NCBI GenBank assembly: GCA_942493315.1
Contig: OW818690.1
Span: 2,108,001 to 2,172,000 of the forward strand
Origin: UBA5429 sp942493315
GTDB lineage: Bacteria > Bacteroidota > Bacteroidia > Bacteroidales > WCHB1-69
Length of the DNA stretch: 64,000 nucleotides
Reading direction: 5' to 3'
Of this stretch, positions 26,687-35,551 are shown one piece after another; position 1 is the stretch's first letter, and every line of letters begins with the position of its first letter. A program made the position numbers and the translations under genes. The notes under the pieces are model-generated. The model was given only the letters and a program-made list of their open reading frames with translations, searched no databases and was not told where the DNA came from.

Positions 26687-27058
26687 ATGAAACAAACCAA
26701 GAAAATTATATTAACGATATTAAGTATTATCTCATTAATTTTTATTGGATGTGGCGTTTGTTATTGTTATTTTTGGTCACAAAACGATGGTTCAAATGAA
26801 TTAAAAATAATTTTTATATTCATTCCTCCGATTCTTTTTTTAATAGGAATAATCAGATTAATTATCACAAGAAATTTGAATCTTAATTTATATTACATAA
26901 TTCAAGAATTTATTTGCGCTTTACTATTGGTCATCCCTTTGTTTATTAACGATTCAGTAAAAAGCATGAGTTTTGGCACATTTTTTGGTAGCATTGCATT
27001 TATTTTTATTATAGTTAAAATATTCCATCCATTTTCCAAAAGTACAGCTGATAACTGA
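26687..27058 (+). CDS. Small four-helix membrane protein of unknown function
   Basis: A 123-residue protein, almost entirely hydrophobic, with about four membrane spans (IILTILSIISLIFIGCGVCY; IIFIFIPPILFLIGIIRLII; LYYIIQEFICALLLVIPLF; FFGSIAFIFIIVKIF). No family is recognised. Its final codons (STADN-stop) run into the start of the structured repeat copy 2 at 27066, so the original C-terminus may have been altered by insertion of the repeat. Confidence 0.55.
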   Translation: MKQTKKIILTILSIISLIFIGCGVCYCYFWSQNDGSNELKIIFIFIPPILFLIGIIRLIITRNLNLNLYYIIQEFICALLLVIPLFINDSVKSMSFGTFFGSIAFIFIIVKIFHPFSKSTADN

Positions 27059-27065
27059 CAGCTTA

Positions 27066-27245
27066 CTGCGTTAGGGCGAAGCCGGAAAGCCCGTAAAGTG
27101 AGTAAGGCTTGTGATGCAGGGAGTAAAAGAGCGAACTTGTGAGCTCCTTTTACGACCATGCAGTCACATGACTTACGAAAGCGGACTTGGAGGCGGAGAC
27201 CGACGGCGTGGGATGGTTTGTGGGAGGGAAGCCGGAACGCCCTTA
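27066..27245. repeat. Structured GC-rich intergenic repeat, copy 2
   Basis: Related to the element at 15604-15815 (shared GCCGGAAAGC, AGAGCGA-CTTG-GAGCTC, AAGCGGACTTG). The stem pairs GTAAAAGAGC (27123-27132) with GCTCCTTTTAC (27143-27153) and GTGATGCA with TGCAGTCAC. Compared with copy 1, pairs changed on both sides at once (GTTAAA/TTTAAC to GTAAAA/TTTTAC; GGG/CCC to GTG/CAC). Confidence 0.65.
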
Positions 27246-27264
27246 TAAAAGACTAAAGACAAAG

Positions 27265-27450
27265 GACGAATCAAAAATGAAGCCCTTCGCCTTTTTCCCT
27301 AATGGAACACAGATGACACAGATTTTCAAACGCAGATTTAAACAGATTTTTTTTGCTTCACTAAGTTTTACCAAGTTTTCACAAAGTAAAAGAAGTTTTT
27401 CATTGAGAAACTTCTTTTAACTTAGAATAACTTTGTGCACCAAAAAGAAT
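27265..27450. repeat. Family A and family B repeats before the hybrid kinase gene
   Basis: A family A copy (AACACAGATGACACAGATTTTC..) lies at about 27304-27350 and a family B palindrome (AAAAGAAGTTTTTCATTGAGAAACTTCTTTTAAC) at about 27357-27442. They sit between the convergent ends of the small membrane gene and the hybrid kinase gene. Confidence 0.7.
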
Positions 27451-27490
27451 GCCGCGAATGCGCTAATGTATTTAACCAATGGAATTTTAA

Positions 27491-29962
27491 TTACTTGAAA
27501 TATTTAAAAATCATTGAAAGTAATTCCTCTTTGTTGATTGGCTTAGGAATGTAATCGTTGCAGCCGGCATCAAGCGCTTTTTCGCGATCTCCTGATAATC
27601 CGAATGCAGTTTGTGCAATGATGATCACTTTTTTATTGAATTTCCTTATTTGTCTGGTGGTGTCATAACCACTTATTTCAGGTAACCTGATATCCATTAA
27701 TATTAAATCTATATCTTGATTTTTTTGAAATTTTTCAATTGCTTCAAGCCCATTTTTTGCGATAATGATCTGACTACTAAATGATTTAACAGATTGATCC
27801 AAAAACAATTCTGAAATTTCATCATCTTCAACAATTAGAATTTTAATCTTTTTCATAGATTTGGCGTTGTTCACAATTGGAACATTCTCTTGTTCTGTTT
27901 TTCCCGAATTTTCTGTTTGGTAAGGTAAGGTGAAATAGAAGGTGGAGCCAACTCCTTCTTCACTTTCTACCCAAATTTTTCCACCTAACATTTCAATATA
28001 TGCCTTGGTTATACTTAACCCCAATCCTGCACCCTGATGAGCTTGTTTATCCGATATATCAGCCTGAATAAATCGTTCAAATATCACTTCCTGTCTATCT
28101 TTTGGGATTCCAATTCCTGTATCTTTAACATAAAATTCAAGAACCATCGGTTTTGAGTCCGTTTTCAAAATATACCCAATTTCAATAGTTCCTTTTTTGC
28201 AATATTTTATTGCATTTTTAACAAGATTGGTGAGAATTGCATAGAGCTTTTCTCTATCGGTAGTTATAGTTGCTTCTGATGAAGATAATGAGTTTCTCAT
28301 TACCAGGTTCATCCCTTTACTTTCAACCTCAGGCTTAAAAAAAGTATAAATGTATTCGATTTGTTCATTGATATTGGTCTCTTTTTGCTCCAATTTCATT
28401 AACCCGGCTTCAATTTTTGAAATATCAATAATATCATTAATGATATTGAGCATGCGAACACCACTTTTTTCAATAATTTTCAAATATTTTTGTTGTTGAT
28501 CACCACTTAAATCGGGTTCCTTCAATAATTCGGCAAAACCTAAAATTCCATTCATAGGAGTTCTGATTTCATGACTCATATTAGCAAGGAAAGCTGATTT
28601 AAGGCGGTCACTCTCCTCAGCATGTTCTTTTGCAATAACAAGCTCCTGTTCTGCAATTTTACGATCTGTAAAATTTTCATGCATAAATACGAATCGTTCG
28701 GGTTTGCCAATACTGTCTTTTAGAGGAAAAATCAAAGCACGAATCCAACGGGGAACATCGGGAGCTTCCATAATTGAATCATGAGGATTAAAATATAGAT
28801 CAGGTAAATGAACGATCTCCCCATTTTTGACCTTAGAAACTAAATCTTCCAATTCTAAGCTTTTACTTTTTAAATCTTCAAAAATGGAGTATTCCGGAGG
28901 TGGAACAGAACCAAAGAGCCGAATAAAAGCAGGATTTACTCGAAGAGTATATCCTGCTTTATCAACTACTTGAATAGACATTGGATTATTTTCAATGATA
29001 TCATTCAACAATGTTTCAGCATTTTTACGTTCCGTAATATTTTCATGCATCAAAACGATCTTTTCAGGGGTTCCGTTAATATCATTTAAAGTGAAGCCAA
29101 GTGCACTTACCCAAACCGGTGAATGAGGAAATGATGGGTCAACATCATGAACATTATAATAGGAGTCAGGGAAGTAAACTACCTCTCCTTTTTTAATCCG
29201 ATCAAAGAATTCGTCAAATCCGTTTTCTAATAATTGTGGATCTTTTAAAACAGAATAATCTGATGGAGGTCTAACTCCAAAAAGGTTTGTATGTGCAGTG
29301 TTGGTTTGAATCGGATAACCTTTCATGTCAATGATTTGAATGGACATTGGGTTTTTTTCAACAATCTCTTTAAATATTGTTTCGTTGACTTTACGCTCAG
29401 TAACATCTCTGAAATTTAATACAATAGCCTCAACATTTTCATTAGTCAATAAATTACTAAAGGTGGTTTCAATCCAAATCCATTGACCACGTTTATTCAT
29501 AAATCGATATTCAATGGTAGGAATATAAGAAGGATCAACAAATATTTTGCCCAATTCGGATAATACCATAGGTAAATCATCGGGATGCGTATTTTCATCA
29601 GGATTTATATTAATTTCATCGTTTTGCGAATATCCAAACATCTTTTTTGCACTTTCACTGATATATTTGAATTTGCCTTCAGAATCAATTAGTGCTATCC
29701 CATCTGGAGCTTTATCTATAAGAGCCTGATAATGTTTCCCGATTTGAAGAATTCTTTCATCGTTGAGAAGTTGTTGACAACGTTCTTCACTTTGCTTCAA
29801 CATTTCCTGGGATTGAACGAGCTCTTGATTCTGTTTTTCTAATTCAATTTGATACTTAGACAACTTTTCTACTAATACTTTTAAATCCGTTTCGTATAAA
29901 GAAGTGTCAATTCTTTTCTCATCTTGAGTTTGGGCTTTTAGTCTTTTAGAATGATCTTCCAT
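27491..29962 (-). CDS. Cytosolic PAS-PAS-PAS hybrid histidine kinase with receiver domain
   Basis: An 823-residue protein. A coiled coil (~1-75) is followed by three PAS/PAC units (first: GIALIDSEGKFKYISESAKKMFGY; two further, mutually similar units, each opening NPMSIQIIDMKGY / NPMSIQVVDKAGY and closing with VLMHENITERK-type ends), HisKA with His464 (ANMSHEIRTPMNG), HATPase_c (VKDTGIGIPKDR, GAGLGLSITKAY) and a C-terminal receiver with phospho-acceptor Asp757 (DLILMDIRLPE) and Lys in IPKPINKEE. No transmembrane segment is seen, so it senses a cytosolic cue. PAS units two and three look like an internal duplication. Confidence 0.93.
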   Translation of the reverse strand: MEDHSKRLKAQTQDEKRIDTSLYETDLKVLVEKLSKYQIELEKQNQELVQSQEMLKQSEERCQQLLNDERILQIGKHYQALIDKAPDGIALIDSEGKFKYISESAKKMFGYSQNDEININPDENTHPDDLPMVLSELGKIFVDPSYIPTIEYRFMNKRGQWIWIETTFSNLLTNENVEAIVLNFRDVTERKVNETIFKEIVEKNPMSIQIIDMKGYPIQTNTAHTNLFGVRPPSDYSVLKDPQLLENGFDEFFDRIKKGEVVYFPDSYYNVHDVDPSFPHSPVWVSALGFTLNDINGTPEKIVLMHENITERKNAETLLNDIIENNPMSIQVVDKAGYTLRVNPAFIRLFGSVPPPEYSIFEDLKSKSLELEDLVSKVKNGEIVHLPDLYFNPHDSIMEAPDVPRWIRALIFPLKDSIGKPERFVFMHENFTDRKIAEQELVIAKEHAEESDRLKSAFLANMSHEIRTPMNGILGFAELLKEPDLSGDQQQKYLKIIEKSGVRMLNIINDIIDISKIEAGLMKLEQKETNINEQIEYIYTFFKPEVESKGMNLVMRNSLSSSEATITTDREKLYAILTNLVKNAIKYCKKGTIEIGYILKTDSKPMVLEFYVKDTGIGIPKDRQEVIFERFIQADISDKQAHQGAGLGLSITKAYIEMLGGKIWVESEEGVGSTFYFTLPYQTENSGKTEQENVPIVNNAKSMKKIKILIVEDDEISELFLDQSVKSFSSQIIIAKNGLEAIEKFQKNQDIDLILMDIRLPEISGYDTTRQIRKFNKKVIIIAQTAFGLSGDREKALDAGCNDYIPKPINKEELLSMIFKYFK

Positions 29963-30360
29963 ATCACTTTATATTAAGTTAATAGGACTATTTATACTAT
30001 TCTGAGCTAAACGATTAAGCTCTTATGTCCAACTTAGAATTATAGTAATTTAGTATGTATAACTAACCATTGACTGATTCTTTTTAGATGAAAAAATAAA
30101 AAGTTTCTGATTAAGTTTGACATGCAAATATAATACAATTTTCAATAACCAATATGAATCATGAATTTATATTTTTATAAATGCAAAAGTATGGATTTAG
30201 TTTTTAAATTTAAAAGAGGAAAATGATTTTTTTTGTGAAATCCACCAACTGTAGTAGGAGGGGAATTGTATTGTTTCACTAAGTTTCTCAAAGTTCTAAA
30301 AAAGTAAAAGAAGTTTTTTGAGAAACTTCTTTGTTAACTTTGGGAGACTTTGAGCTCCAA
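29963..30360. repeat. Kinase leader region and family B palindrome
   Basis: A TATATTTG element on the minus strand at 30125-30132 is the likely promoter of the hybrid kinase, giving a leader of about 160 bp. A family B palindrome (AAAAGAAGTTTTTTGAGAAACTTCTTTG) is at about 30273-30359. Nothing else is recognised. Confidence 0.5.
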
Positions 30361-30436
30361 AATTAAAAAAGTCCCCTCGGAAATAGGAGGAGACTTTCGA
30401 AAGTTGAAACTAAAAATGTGTTCTCAATTAACTTGA

Positions 30437-31333
30437 TTATAATATGATCCTAAATCCACATCCGAATTGTAAAAAGGCATTTGTAACAGTTCTCAATTCA
30501 GGAATGTAAGTTATATTGATATTGGGGCGAATTTCATAGAATAGATTTACTTTTTTCCAAAATTCGGTATTTTTACCCAATCTTAAGTTAATTCCTAAAG
30601 GAATATAGGCTGAAAATGCAAAATTATTTTTGTTTGTGAACACTTCAAATTCAGAAATTTCACCAGATCTATTTAAATGATGCGAGTTATCGTTTGGATA
30701 ACGTTGTTCAATCTGATATTGAGTCTGATAACTGATGGTAGTTTTGGCATTGAAAGATAATCCAGCAGTAAATCCAATTCCACTGTACAAAGACCAACGT
30801 GCATCAGGATTCGTTCTGAAAAGCAATGAACCATCTATACGTAATTGTTCAGAAGAATAGTTCATATCTAAGCTTTTAGTAACCACCGAATCAAGGTATG
30901 AATAAACGCCGGTTTGAGATGATGTTAAAGTGTCATAAGTTTTACTTTCAGTATTGTAGAAACCACCTGATAATGTAGAGTTGTGCGTATAGGTTATTCC
31001 AACTCGCAATTCTATATTCTTGTTATATTTCGTCTTTTGTTTGTCACTGAATTGAAATCCTAGCGAAGCAGAGAATAAAGAATTTGGATTTTGTTGATAG
31101 GTGTAGGGGGAGAAAGTCACAGAATTTGGAAATAAATTGCTGTTTAATAATACCGAATTAGGTGCAAGGATATTAAAATCAGCGAGTGTGCTAATTGTTG
31201 AAGATCCTCCATAAATACCTGCTTGTACAGAATAATTAAATAATTTTATTCTTTTAACCACACTATTTGTTTGTTGCCCGAAGGAGATAAGAAAAACTGA
31301 AACAAAAAACAACGAAATACATAACTTTTTCAT
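30437..31333 (-). CDS. Outer-membrane beta-barrel-like protein
   Basis: A 298-residue protein with a signal peptide (KLCISLFFVSVFLISFGQQ). The mature part has alternating polar/hydrophobic strands typical of small outer-membrane barrels (NIELRVGITYTHNS; WSLYSGIGFTAGLSF; FAFSAYIPLGINLRLG; FLQFGCGFRIIL) and ends in a hydrophobic terminal strand. No specific family is recognised. It probably resides in the outer membrane as a porin-like or structural protein. Family B repeats border both ends of the gene region. Confidence 0.7.
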   Translation of the reverse strand: MKKLCISLFFVSVFLISFGQQTNSVVKRIKLFNYSVQAGIYGGSSTISTLADFNILAPNSVLLNSNLFPNSVTFSPYTYQQNPNSLFSASLGFQFSDKQKTKYNKNIELRVGITYTHNSTLSGGFYNTESKTYDTLTSSQTGVYSYLDSVVTKSLDMNYSSEQLRIDGSLLFRTNPDARWSLYSGIGFTAGLSFNAKTTISYQTQYQIEQRYPNDNSHHLNRSGEISEFEVFTNKNNFAFSAYIPLGINLRLGKNTEFWKKVNLFYEIRPNINITYIPELRTVTNAFLQFGCGFRIIL

Positions 31334-31430
31334 ATACTTTATTTTTAAGTGAATAAGTTACAAAACGATTTCAATGCTCATTTATTGTATTCAAAGTGTT
31401 TTAGGATAACAATTAACCATATTTTTTCAT

Positions 31431-31512
31431 TTCACAAGATTCTCAAAGTTTAAAAAAGTAAAAGAAGTTTTTTGAGAAACTTCTTTTAACTTAGAATAAC
31501 TTTGTGCACCAA
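31431..31512. repeat. Family B palindromic repeat
   Basis: A compact copy (AAAAGAAGTTTTTTGAGAAACTTCTTTTAAC, then GAATAACTTTGTGCACC) immediately downstream of the TPR gene end; a stem of about 12 bp with a short loop followed by T-rich DNA could end transcription. Confidence 0.65.
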
Positions 31513-31539
31513 AAAGAATGCCGCTCATGTACAAATGAA

Positions 31540-32781
31540 TTATTCAAATACGGACTTTAATGATTTATGATATTGTAATACTTGCTCCGACTGAAACGGG
31601 AATTTTAATGGATTCAAATAGGATTCCATAATAGTAAATAATATTTTTGCATTCTCAAATTGATCATTTGTTCCAAGTGCGTAAATCTTACTGAAAATCT
31701 CAAATCTTATGATGTCAACGTATTTTAATTCATCTTTACTATTGGGATTTAAAACAGTGAAACAATCCAATACAGTTAATAATTTTGATTTGTATTCTTC
31801 GAATGTTATTTGATCAAAGTCCTCATATAGAATACGTTCAATTAATACATGAGAATTCAAATGATCCACTAAACTCAGTTTGGTATCGTCACTGCCTCCT
31901 AACACAAAATAAAATTCATTTCTAAATCTATTTGTTTTCAAAAGATTTAAAAAGAGTATATCACTTCTTAAAAGATATTGATCCTCATAACTAGGTTTCA
32001 AAGTCCATGTAAATTCAGTAAAATTTGTTGTCGGTATCGAGATAATTGAATCATTCCATTCTCTATAGGTGATAAAATCCACTTCTTGTTCCGTCACTCC
32101 AAAATCTAATTCCTGTTTTGTTAATAAAAATTTGGGATACCAATTGGTATTTAAAAGACTGATATCAATTACAGTGATATCAGTACGATAATTTTCCAGA
32201 ATCTGTAAGTACCATAAACAAAATGTAGAATTGTCACCGGAAGAGATGAGGATACTGTTTGGAAGACAAAAATCGAGTGTTTTACGACTCATAGTAAGAA
32301 AAAGATCACTGAATCCACCCCTTTTTTTACCTTCATGAAATGCCCATATTGCTGAATCGGGCACGTTTTTATACCAATATGTCATGGCTAGTGTTCCCCA
32401 TTCTGAACTAAGTTTAGAGTAAGGATCCAATACAACTATTTCTCCATTATATTTGGGGGATAATCGATTTACAATTTCAAATTGTTCACTCGTTTTTAGG
32501 GTCAATTGTACGTTAGATTCATTCAAATTACTGCCATCTTTTGTATTTAATCGACTATAAGCATATCCTAGAAAATAGTGTGCTTCGGCATTGTCCGGTT
32601 TTAAAGCAACCGCTTGTTCCAGATATAAAACTGCCTTCTGGTAATCCTGGTCTTCGAAATATTTTCCAAATTCCTCTTTCCCTTTTAGAAGTAAAGAATC
32701 AAATAGTAAAGTTTGGGAAAAACACTCAAAAGGAAACCCGACAATAATCAATAGTAAAATTTGGAACCATCTATTTTTCAT
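31540..32781 (-). CDS. Secreted TPR-containing protein
   Basis: A 413-residue protein with a signal peptide (WFQILLLIIVGFPFECFSQ). A tetratricopeptide unit is clear near residues 45-85 (DQDYQKAVLYLEQAVALKPDNAEAHYFLGYAYSRL). The remainder (FCLPNSILISSGDNSTFCLWYLQILENYRTDI) resembles the periplasmic tail of DUF2723-type/TPR proteins in which 'GD..T...YLQ..E..R.DV' is common. It probably acts in the periplasm; its partner is unknown. It is downstream of no operon mate. Confidence 0.7.
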   Translation of the reverse strand: MKNRWFQILLLIIVGFPFECFSQTLLFDSLLLKGKEEFGKYFEDQDYQKAVLYLEQAVALKPDNAEAHYFLGYAYSRLNTKDGSNLNESNVQLTLKTSEQFEIVNRLSPKYNGEIVVLDPYSKLSSEWGTLAMTYWYKNVPDSAIWAFHEGKKRGGFSDLFLTMSRKTLDFCLPNSILISSGDNSTFCLWYLQILENYRTDITVIDISLLNTNWYPKFLLTKQELDFGVTEQEVDFITYREWNDSIISIPTTNFTEFTWTLKPSYEDQYLLRSDILFLNLLKTNRFRNEFYFVLGGSDDTKLSLVDHLNSHVLIERILYEDFDQITFEEYKSKLLTVLDCFTVLNPNSKDELKYVDIIRFEIFSKIYALGTNDQFENAKILFTIMESYLNPLKFPFQSEQVLQYHKSLKSVFE

Positions 32782-32845
32782 GCTATTTTACAATTTCATA
32801 GGTTTATATTTTATTTCATTTTTTAAATATTCCAAAACATCAATT

Positions 32846-33634
32846 TTACTCCATCCAAAGATTTCCAATGGAGTAAGTGACAGCATGCCCACTGATAAGA
32901 ACTCGATCCCTAAGATTTTCACAATAGATCTTCCCCATTCTTGAAGAGATCTGTTGTGCAAAAAGTTTATTTTTTTGGAGTCTGTCAGCCCAAAACGGAA
33001 TTAAGGAGCAATGTGCTGAACCGGTAACCGGATCCTCTAATATGGAAGCCTGTGGTGTGAAAAACCGGGAAACAAAATCACAATCTTCCCCTTTTGCTGT
33101 TACACAAACACCACCCGGATCCAGATTGATCTGATTAAAAAAATAGGGATCAATCATTATATTCCTTATTTCCTTTTCATTTTCATATACCAAAATATAG
33201 TCTCGCGATTTTAAAACCTCTTTGGGTTGAACATTTAATGATTTAGAAATATTCTCGGGTAGTTCACAAGGAATTGGCATTCTGGAGGGAAAATCCATAG
33301 TGTATAGTCCATTATTTTCTTGAACAATCAACTTGCCACTTCGGGTTTCAAAAACAATAGGATTCTTTTTATATTTTAAAATTGACTTCAAACAGTGAGT
33401 TGTTGCCAGTGTTGCATGTCCACAAAGATCCATCTCAATTTCCGGTGTAAACCACTTTAATCCGATGGTTTCACCTTGATCGATGAAAAACGCAGTTTCA
33501 GCAACTCCATTTTCTTTTGCTATTTTCAACATGATCTCATCAGTTAGCCATTTGTGTAGCGGCACTACACAAGCTGGATTTCCTCCAAAAAGGGTTTCTG
33601 TAAATGCATCAATTTGATAAATTGGGATTTTCAT
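32846..33634 (-). CDS. PhzF family isomerase/epimerase-like protein
   Basis: A 262-residue protein of the PhzF (phenazine biosynthesis-like) fold, related to diaminopimelate epimerase. Diagnostic segments are PIYQIDAFTETLFGGNPACVVPL, the catalytic glutamate in NGVAETAFF, DLCGHATLATTHCL and the C-terminal EDPVTGSAHCSLIPFWA. Family members catalyse proton shifts on small acids, and most genomic copies are of unknown substrate. The length is standard. It follows the DUF6265-like lipoprotein gene by a single base and so is probably co-transcribed with it. Confidence 0.93.
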   Translation of the reverse strand: MKIPIYQIDAFTETLFGGNPACVVPLHKWLTDEIMLKIAKENGVAETAFFIDQGETIGLKWFTPEIEMDLCGHATLATTHCLKSILKYKKNPIVFETRSGKLIVQENNGLYTMDFPSRMPIPCELPENISKSLNVQPKEVLKSRDYILVYENEKEIRNIMIDPYFFNQINLDPGGVCVTAKGEDCDFVSRFFTPQASILEDPVTGSAHCSLIPFWADRLQKNKLFAQQISSRMGKIYCENLRDRVLISGHAVTYSIGNLWME

Positions 33635-33635
33635 C

Positions 33636-34142
33636 TTATTTAATTTTTTTCATAGGAAATGGAATAGAATAAGTTTTTCCTTTATTATTTCCGGAGATCT
33701 CGGTATAAATGCTATCTTTCGTTATAAGAGAATAAGAAATTTTCTGTGGAAAATCGTGATTTGGATTCTCAAAAACCAGTTGTTTTTCGGTTACTGATGT
33801 TAATTTAAATGGAATCTCTTTTCCATTATTTTGGTTTGGAACAACAGGAATATAAAACAATTCACCATTCATTTCTTTCAAAGTGATTTTTTCATTTAAA
33901 ACGGTATCCATGCCCGCAATAAAAAAACCAACAGCACTGAAGGTTGAGTCATCTTTCCGGGTCCATATTTCAGTAAAAACTCCATCTTTGGATAAGTTGT
34001 ACCATTCCCCAATCAACCAGTCAGCTTTTTCAATCAACCGTTTTGGATCCGATTTTTGAATTGTCACATCTGATGTTCTGTTACATGAGCAGAAGGTGAT
34101 TAAAGATATCAGAAAGAGGATATTTAAGATTCGTTTTTCCAT
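33636..34142 (-). CDS. DUF6265-like lipoprotein
   Basis: A 168-residue protein starting MEKRILNILF with a lipobox (LISLITFCSC). The mature part, WLIGEWYN..FTEIWTRKDDSTFSAVGFFI..ENPNHDFPQKISY, matches the pattern of the DUF6265 family (a lipocalin-like beta protein with 'GxW..EXW....G...ENPxHDFPxxI'). It is likely to be anchored in the outer membrane or periplasm; its function is unknown. A start eight codons earlier is possible. One base separates its stop from the PhzF gene start. Confidence 0.75.
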   Translation of the reverse strand: MEKRILNILFLISLITFCSCNRTSDVTIQKSDPKRLIEKADWLIGEWYNLSKDGVFTEIWTRKDDSTFSAVGFFIAGMDTVLNEKITLKEMNGELFYIPVVPNQNNGKEIPFKLTSVTEKQLVFENPNHDFPQKISYSLITKDSIYTEISGNNKGKTYSIPFPMKKIK

Positions 34143-34221
34143 ATTATTTTTTTTCAAAAATACCATTTTTTCAAATAGAAAAGGTAAACTACTTTTTATG
34201 TCCTTAACAAGTCAGAACCAA

Positions 34222-34520
34222 ATAGCACACAGATGACACGGATGGAACAGATTAAATGTCAATGGTCGATAGTCAATGGTCGATAGTCAATGGTCAATAG
34301 TGTTGAAAATATGATATTTAGGTTTAAAGGGTTAAGGTTTAATTGTATTTCAACCTTTCAACAGCGAAGCTTTCAACTTTCAACCTTTCAACTTTCAACC
34401 TTTCAACTTTCAACCATTGAATTAAACACTGTGAAACATTTTTTTACACGGTGGAACATTGTGATCCTAACATATTATAAAATTTAAAAAGAAAAATGCC
34501 ACAAATTCACGAATTATAAA
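34222..34520. repeat. Composite intergenic repeat, copy 1
   Basis: In order: family A head, tandem GTCAATG/GTCGATA heptamers, 'GTGTTGAAAATATGATATTTAGG', TTTAAGG-like units, CTTTCAAC tracts with 'AGCGAAGC', 'AACACTGTGAAACATTTTTTTACAC', and 'AAAATGCCAC-AATTCACGAATTA'. The same order recurs at 39872-40070 (shortened) and 43981-44375. No gene is seen. Confidence 0.8.
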
Positions 34521-34608
34521 TCGAATGATTATTCAAAATTAATTAGCATATTACCAAAAATATATAAGTATATAGAATAAAGCAGTCTGAACAATCTAAT
34601 TTAAAGCT

Positions 34609-35184
34609 TTAAAATTCAATAGATAAATCATACTTTTCCAAAAGCCCTGCAACTCCATGAATGGAGAATTTGGCTTTTCTGATTCGGTTTAATTCAGGAT
34701 CAATGGAATAATTGAATGAGGATCTGAAGTCTGCCTTTTCAATGATGGTATGGTCAAAAGTTGCTCTGGTAAGGTCGCAATTATCAAATAATGAATCTGT
34801 TAAATCACATTCTGAAAAATCTATTTCTTGAAGTTGAGAATTTCTAAATATTGTTTTTTTGATTTTGGTTTTGTAAAAAGAAGAATGATTCAGTATGCAA
34901 TTTTCAAAACGGAACGATAGTCCAATCTCATTGCAATTATTGATAGGGAATCCCAACATTTTACAATCCTTAAATGTAATATCCCTAAAAGCGGTTTTTG
35001 TCAATTGAACTAAACTTAAGTTGCACCCCAAAAACTCACAATCACTGAACTTGCAATCAGACAAATCGGAATTGGAAAAGTCACAATTGATGAAACTGCA
35101 GTATTCATAATCTCCTATTGTCAATGGCTGAATCGTGAAGTCCATTTTTTCAAACTTTTTATTTTCAAAATATTCTTGTTTCAT
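34609..35184 (-). CDS. Pentapeptide-repeat protein (Qnr/McbG-like size)
   Basis: A 191-residue protein dominated by A(D/N)LXX-type pentapeptides, e.g. CSFINCDFSNSDLSDCKFSDCEFLGCNL and FRNSQLQEIDFSECDLTDSLFDNCDLTRATF, interrupted by a loop-like segment around residues 75-100. The size and break resemble the quadrilateral beta-helix of Qnr/McbG-type proteins, which mimic DNA and protect gyrase, but many such proteins have other roles. No signal peptide is seen, so it is probably cytosolic. Confidence 0.85.
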   Translation of the reverse strand: MKQEYFENKKFEKMDFTIQPLTIGDYEYCSFINCDFSNSDLSDCKFSDCEFLGCNLSLVQLTKTAFRDITFKDCKMLGFPINNCNEIGLSFRFENCILNHSSFYKTKIKKTIFRNSQLQEIDFSECDLTDSLFDNCDLTRATFDHTIIEKADFRSSFNYSIDPELNRIRKAKFSIHGVAGLLEKYDLSIEF

Positions 35185-35228
35185 ATTTATTTTTGATTAT
35201 TTATTTTATTTTTATAACATCCGGCTGC

Positions 35229-35437
35229 TCCACGTATTGTCTGAATTGAATCAGAAATTTATCCGTCCCATAATATTCGATTAAATAATCTACCATACAG
35301 GCAAACTCAGAATATGTTGCAATCCCTTCCAATAACCATTTTGGATAGTTCAATTCTGCAAATATCCCTTTATGTTAAAAAATTAAAACGTGAGATAGCT
35401 CATGTCTTATGTAGATCTCCAAAGAAATTTTCCTTTT
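35229..35437 (-). pseudogene. Remnant of a peptidase-like gene (partial copy of 37882-38727)
   Basis: The DNA is nearly identical in patches to the gene at 37882-38727 (TTGTCTGAATTGAATCAGAAA; ATTCGATTAAATAATCTACCATACAGGC; CATTTTGGATAGTTC; GAGATAGCTCATGTC), but with internal deletions and a stop (TTAAAA in place of TTGAAA). It covers the HELSH-containing part and the C-terminus. It is no longer functional and records a duplication in this region. Confidence 0.8.
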
Positions 35438-35551
35438 TTTTCATAGTAGCGTAATAATACTTGGTATTTTATGGCTCACAGATGACAAAGATGGAACAAT
35501 TGGGAAACATAAATGATAGAATTTTTAAATCTCCAATATTGATTGTTTTTC

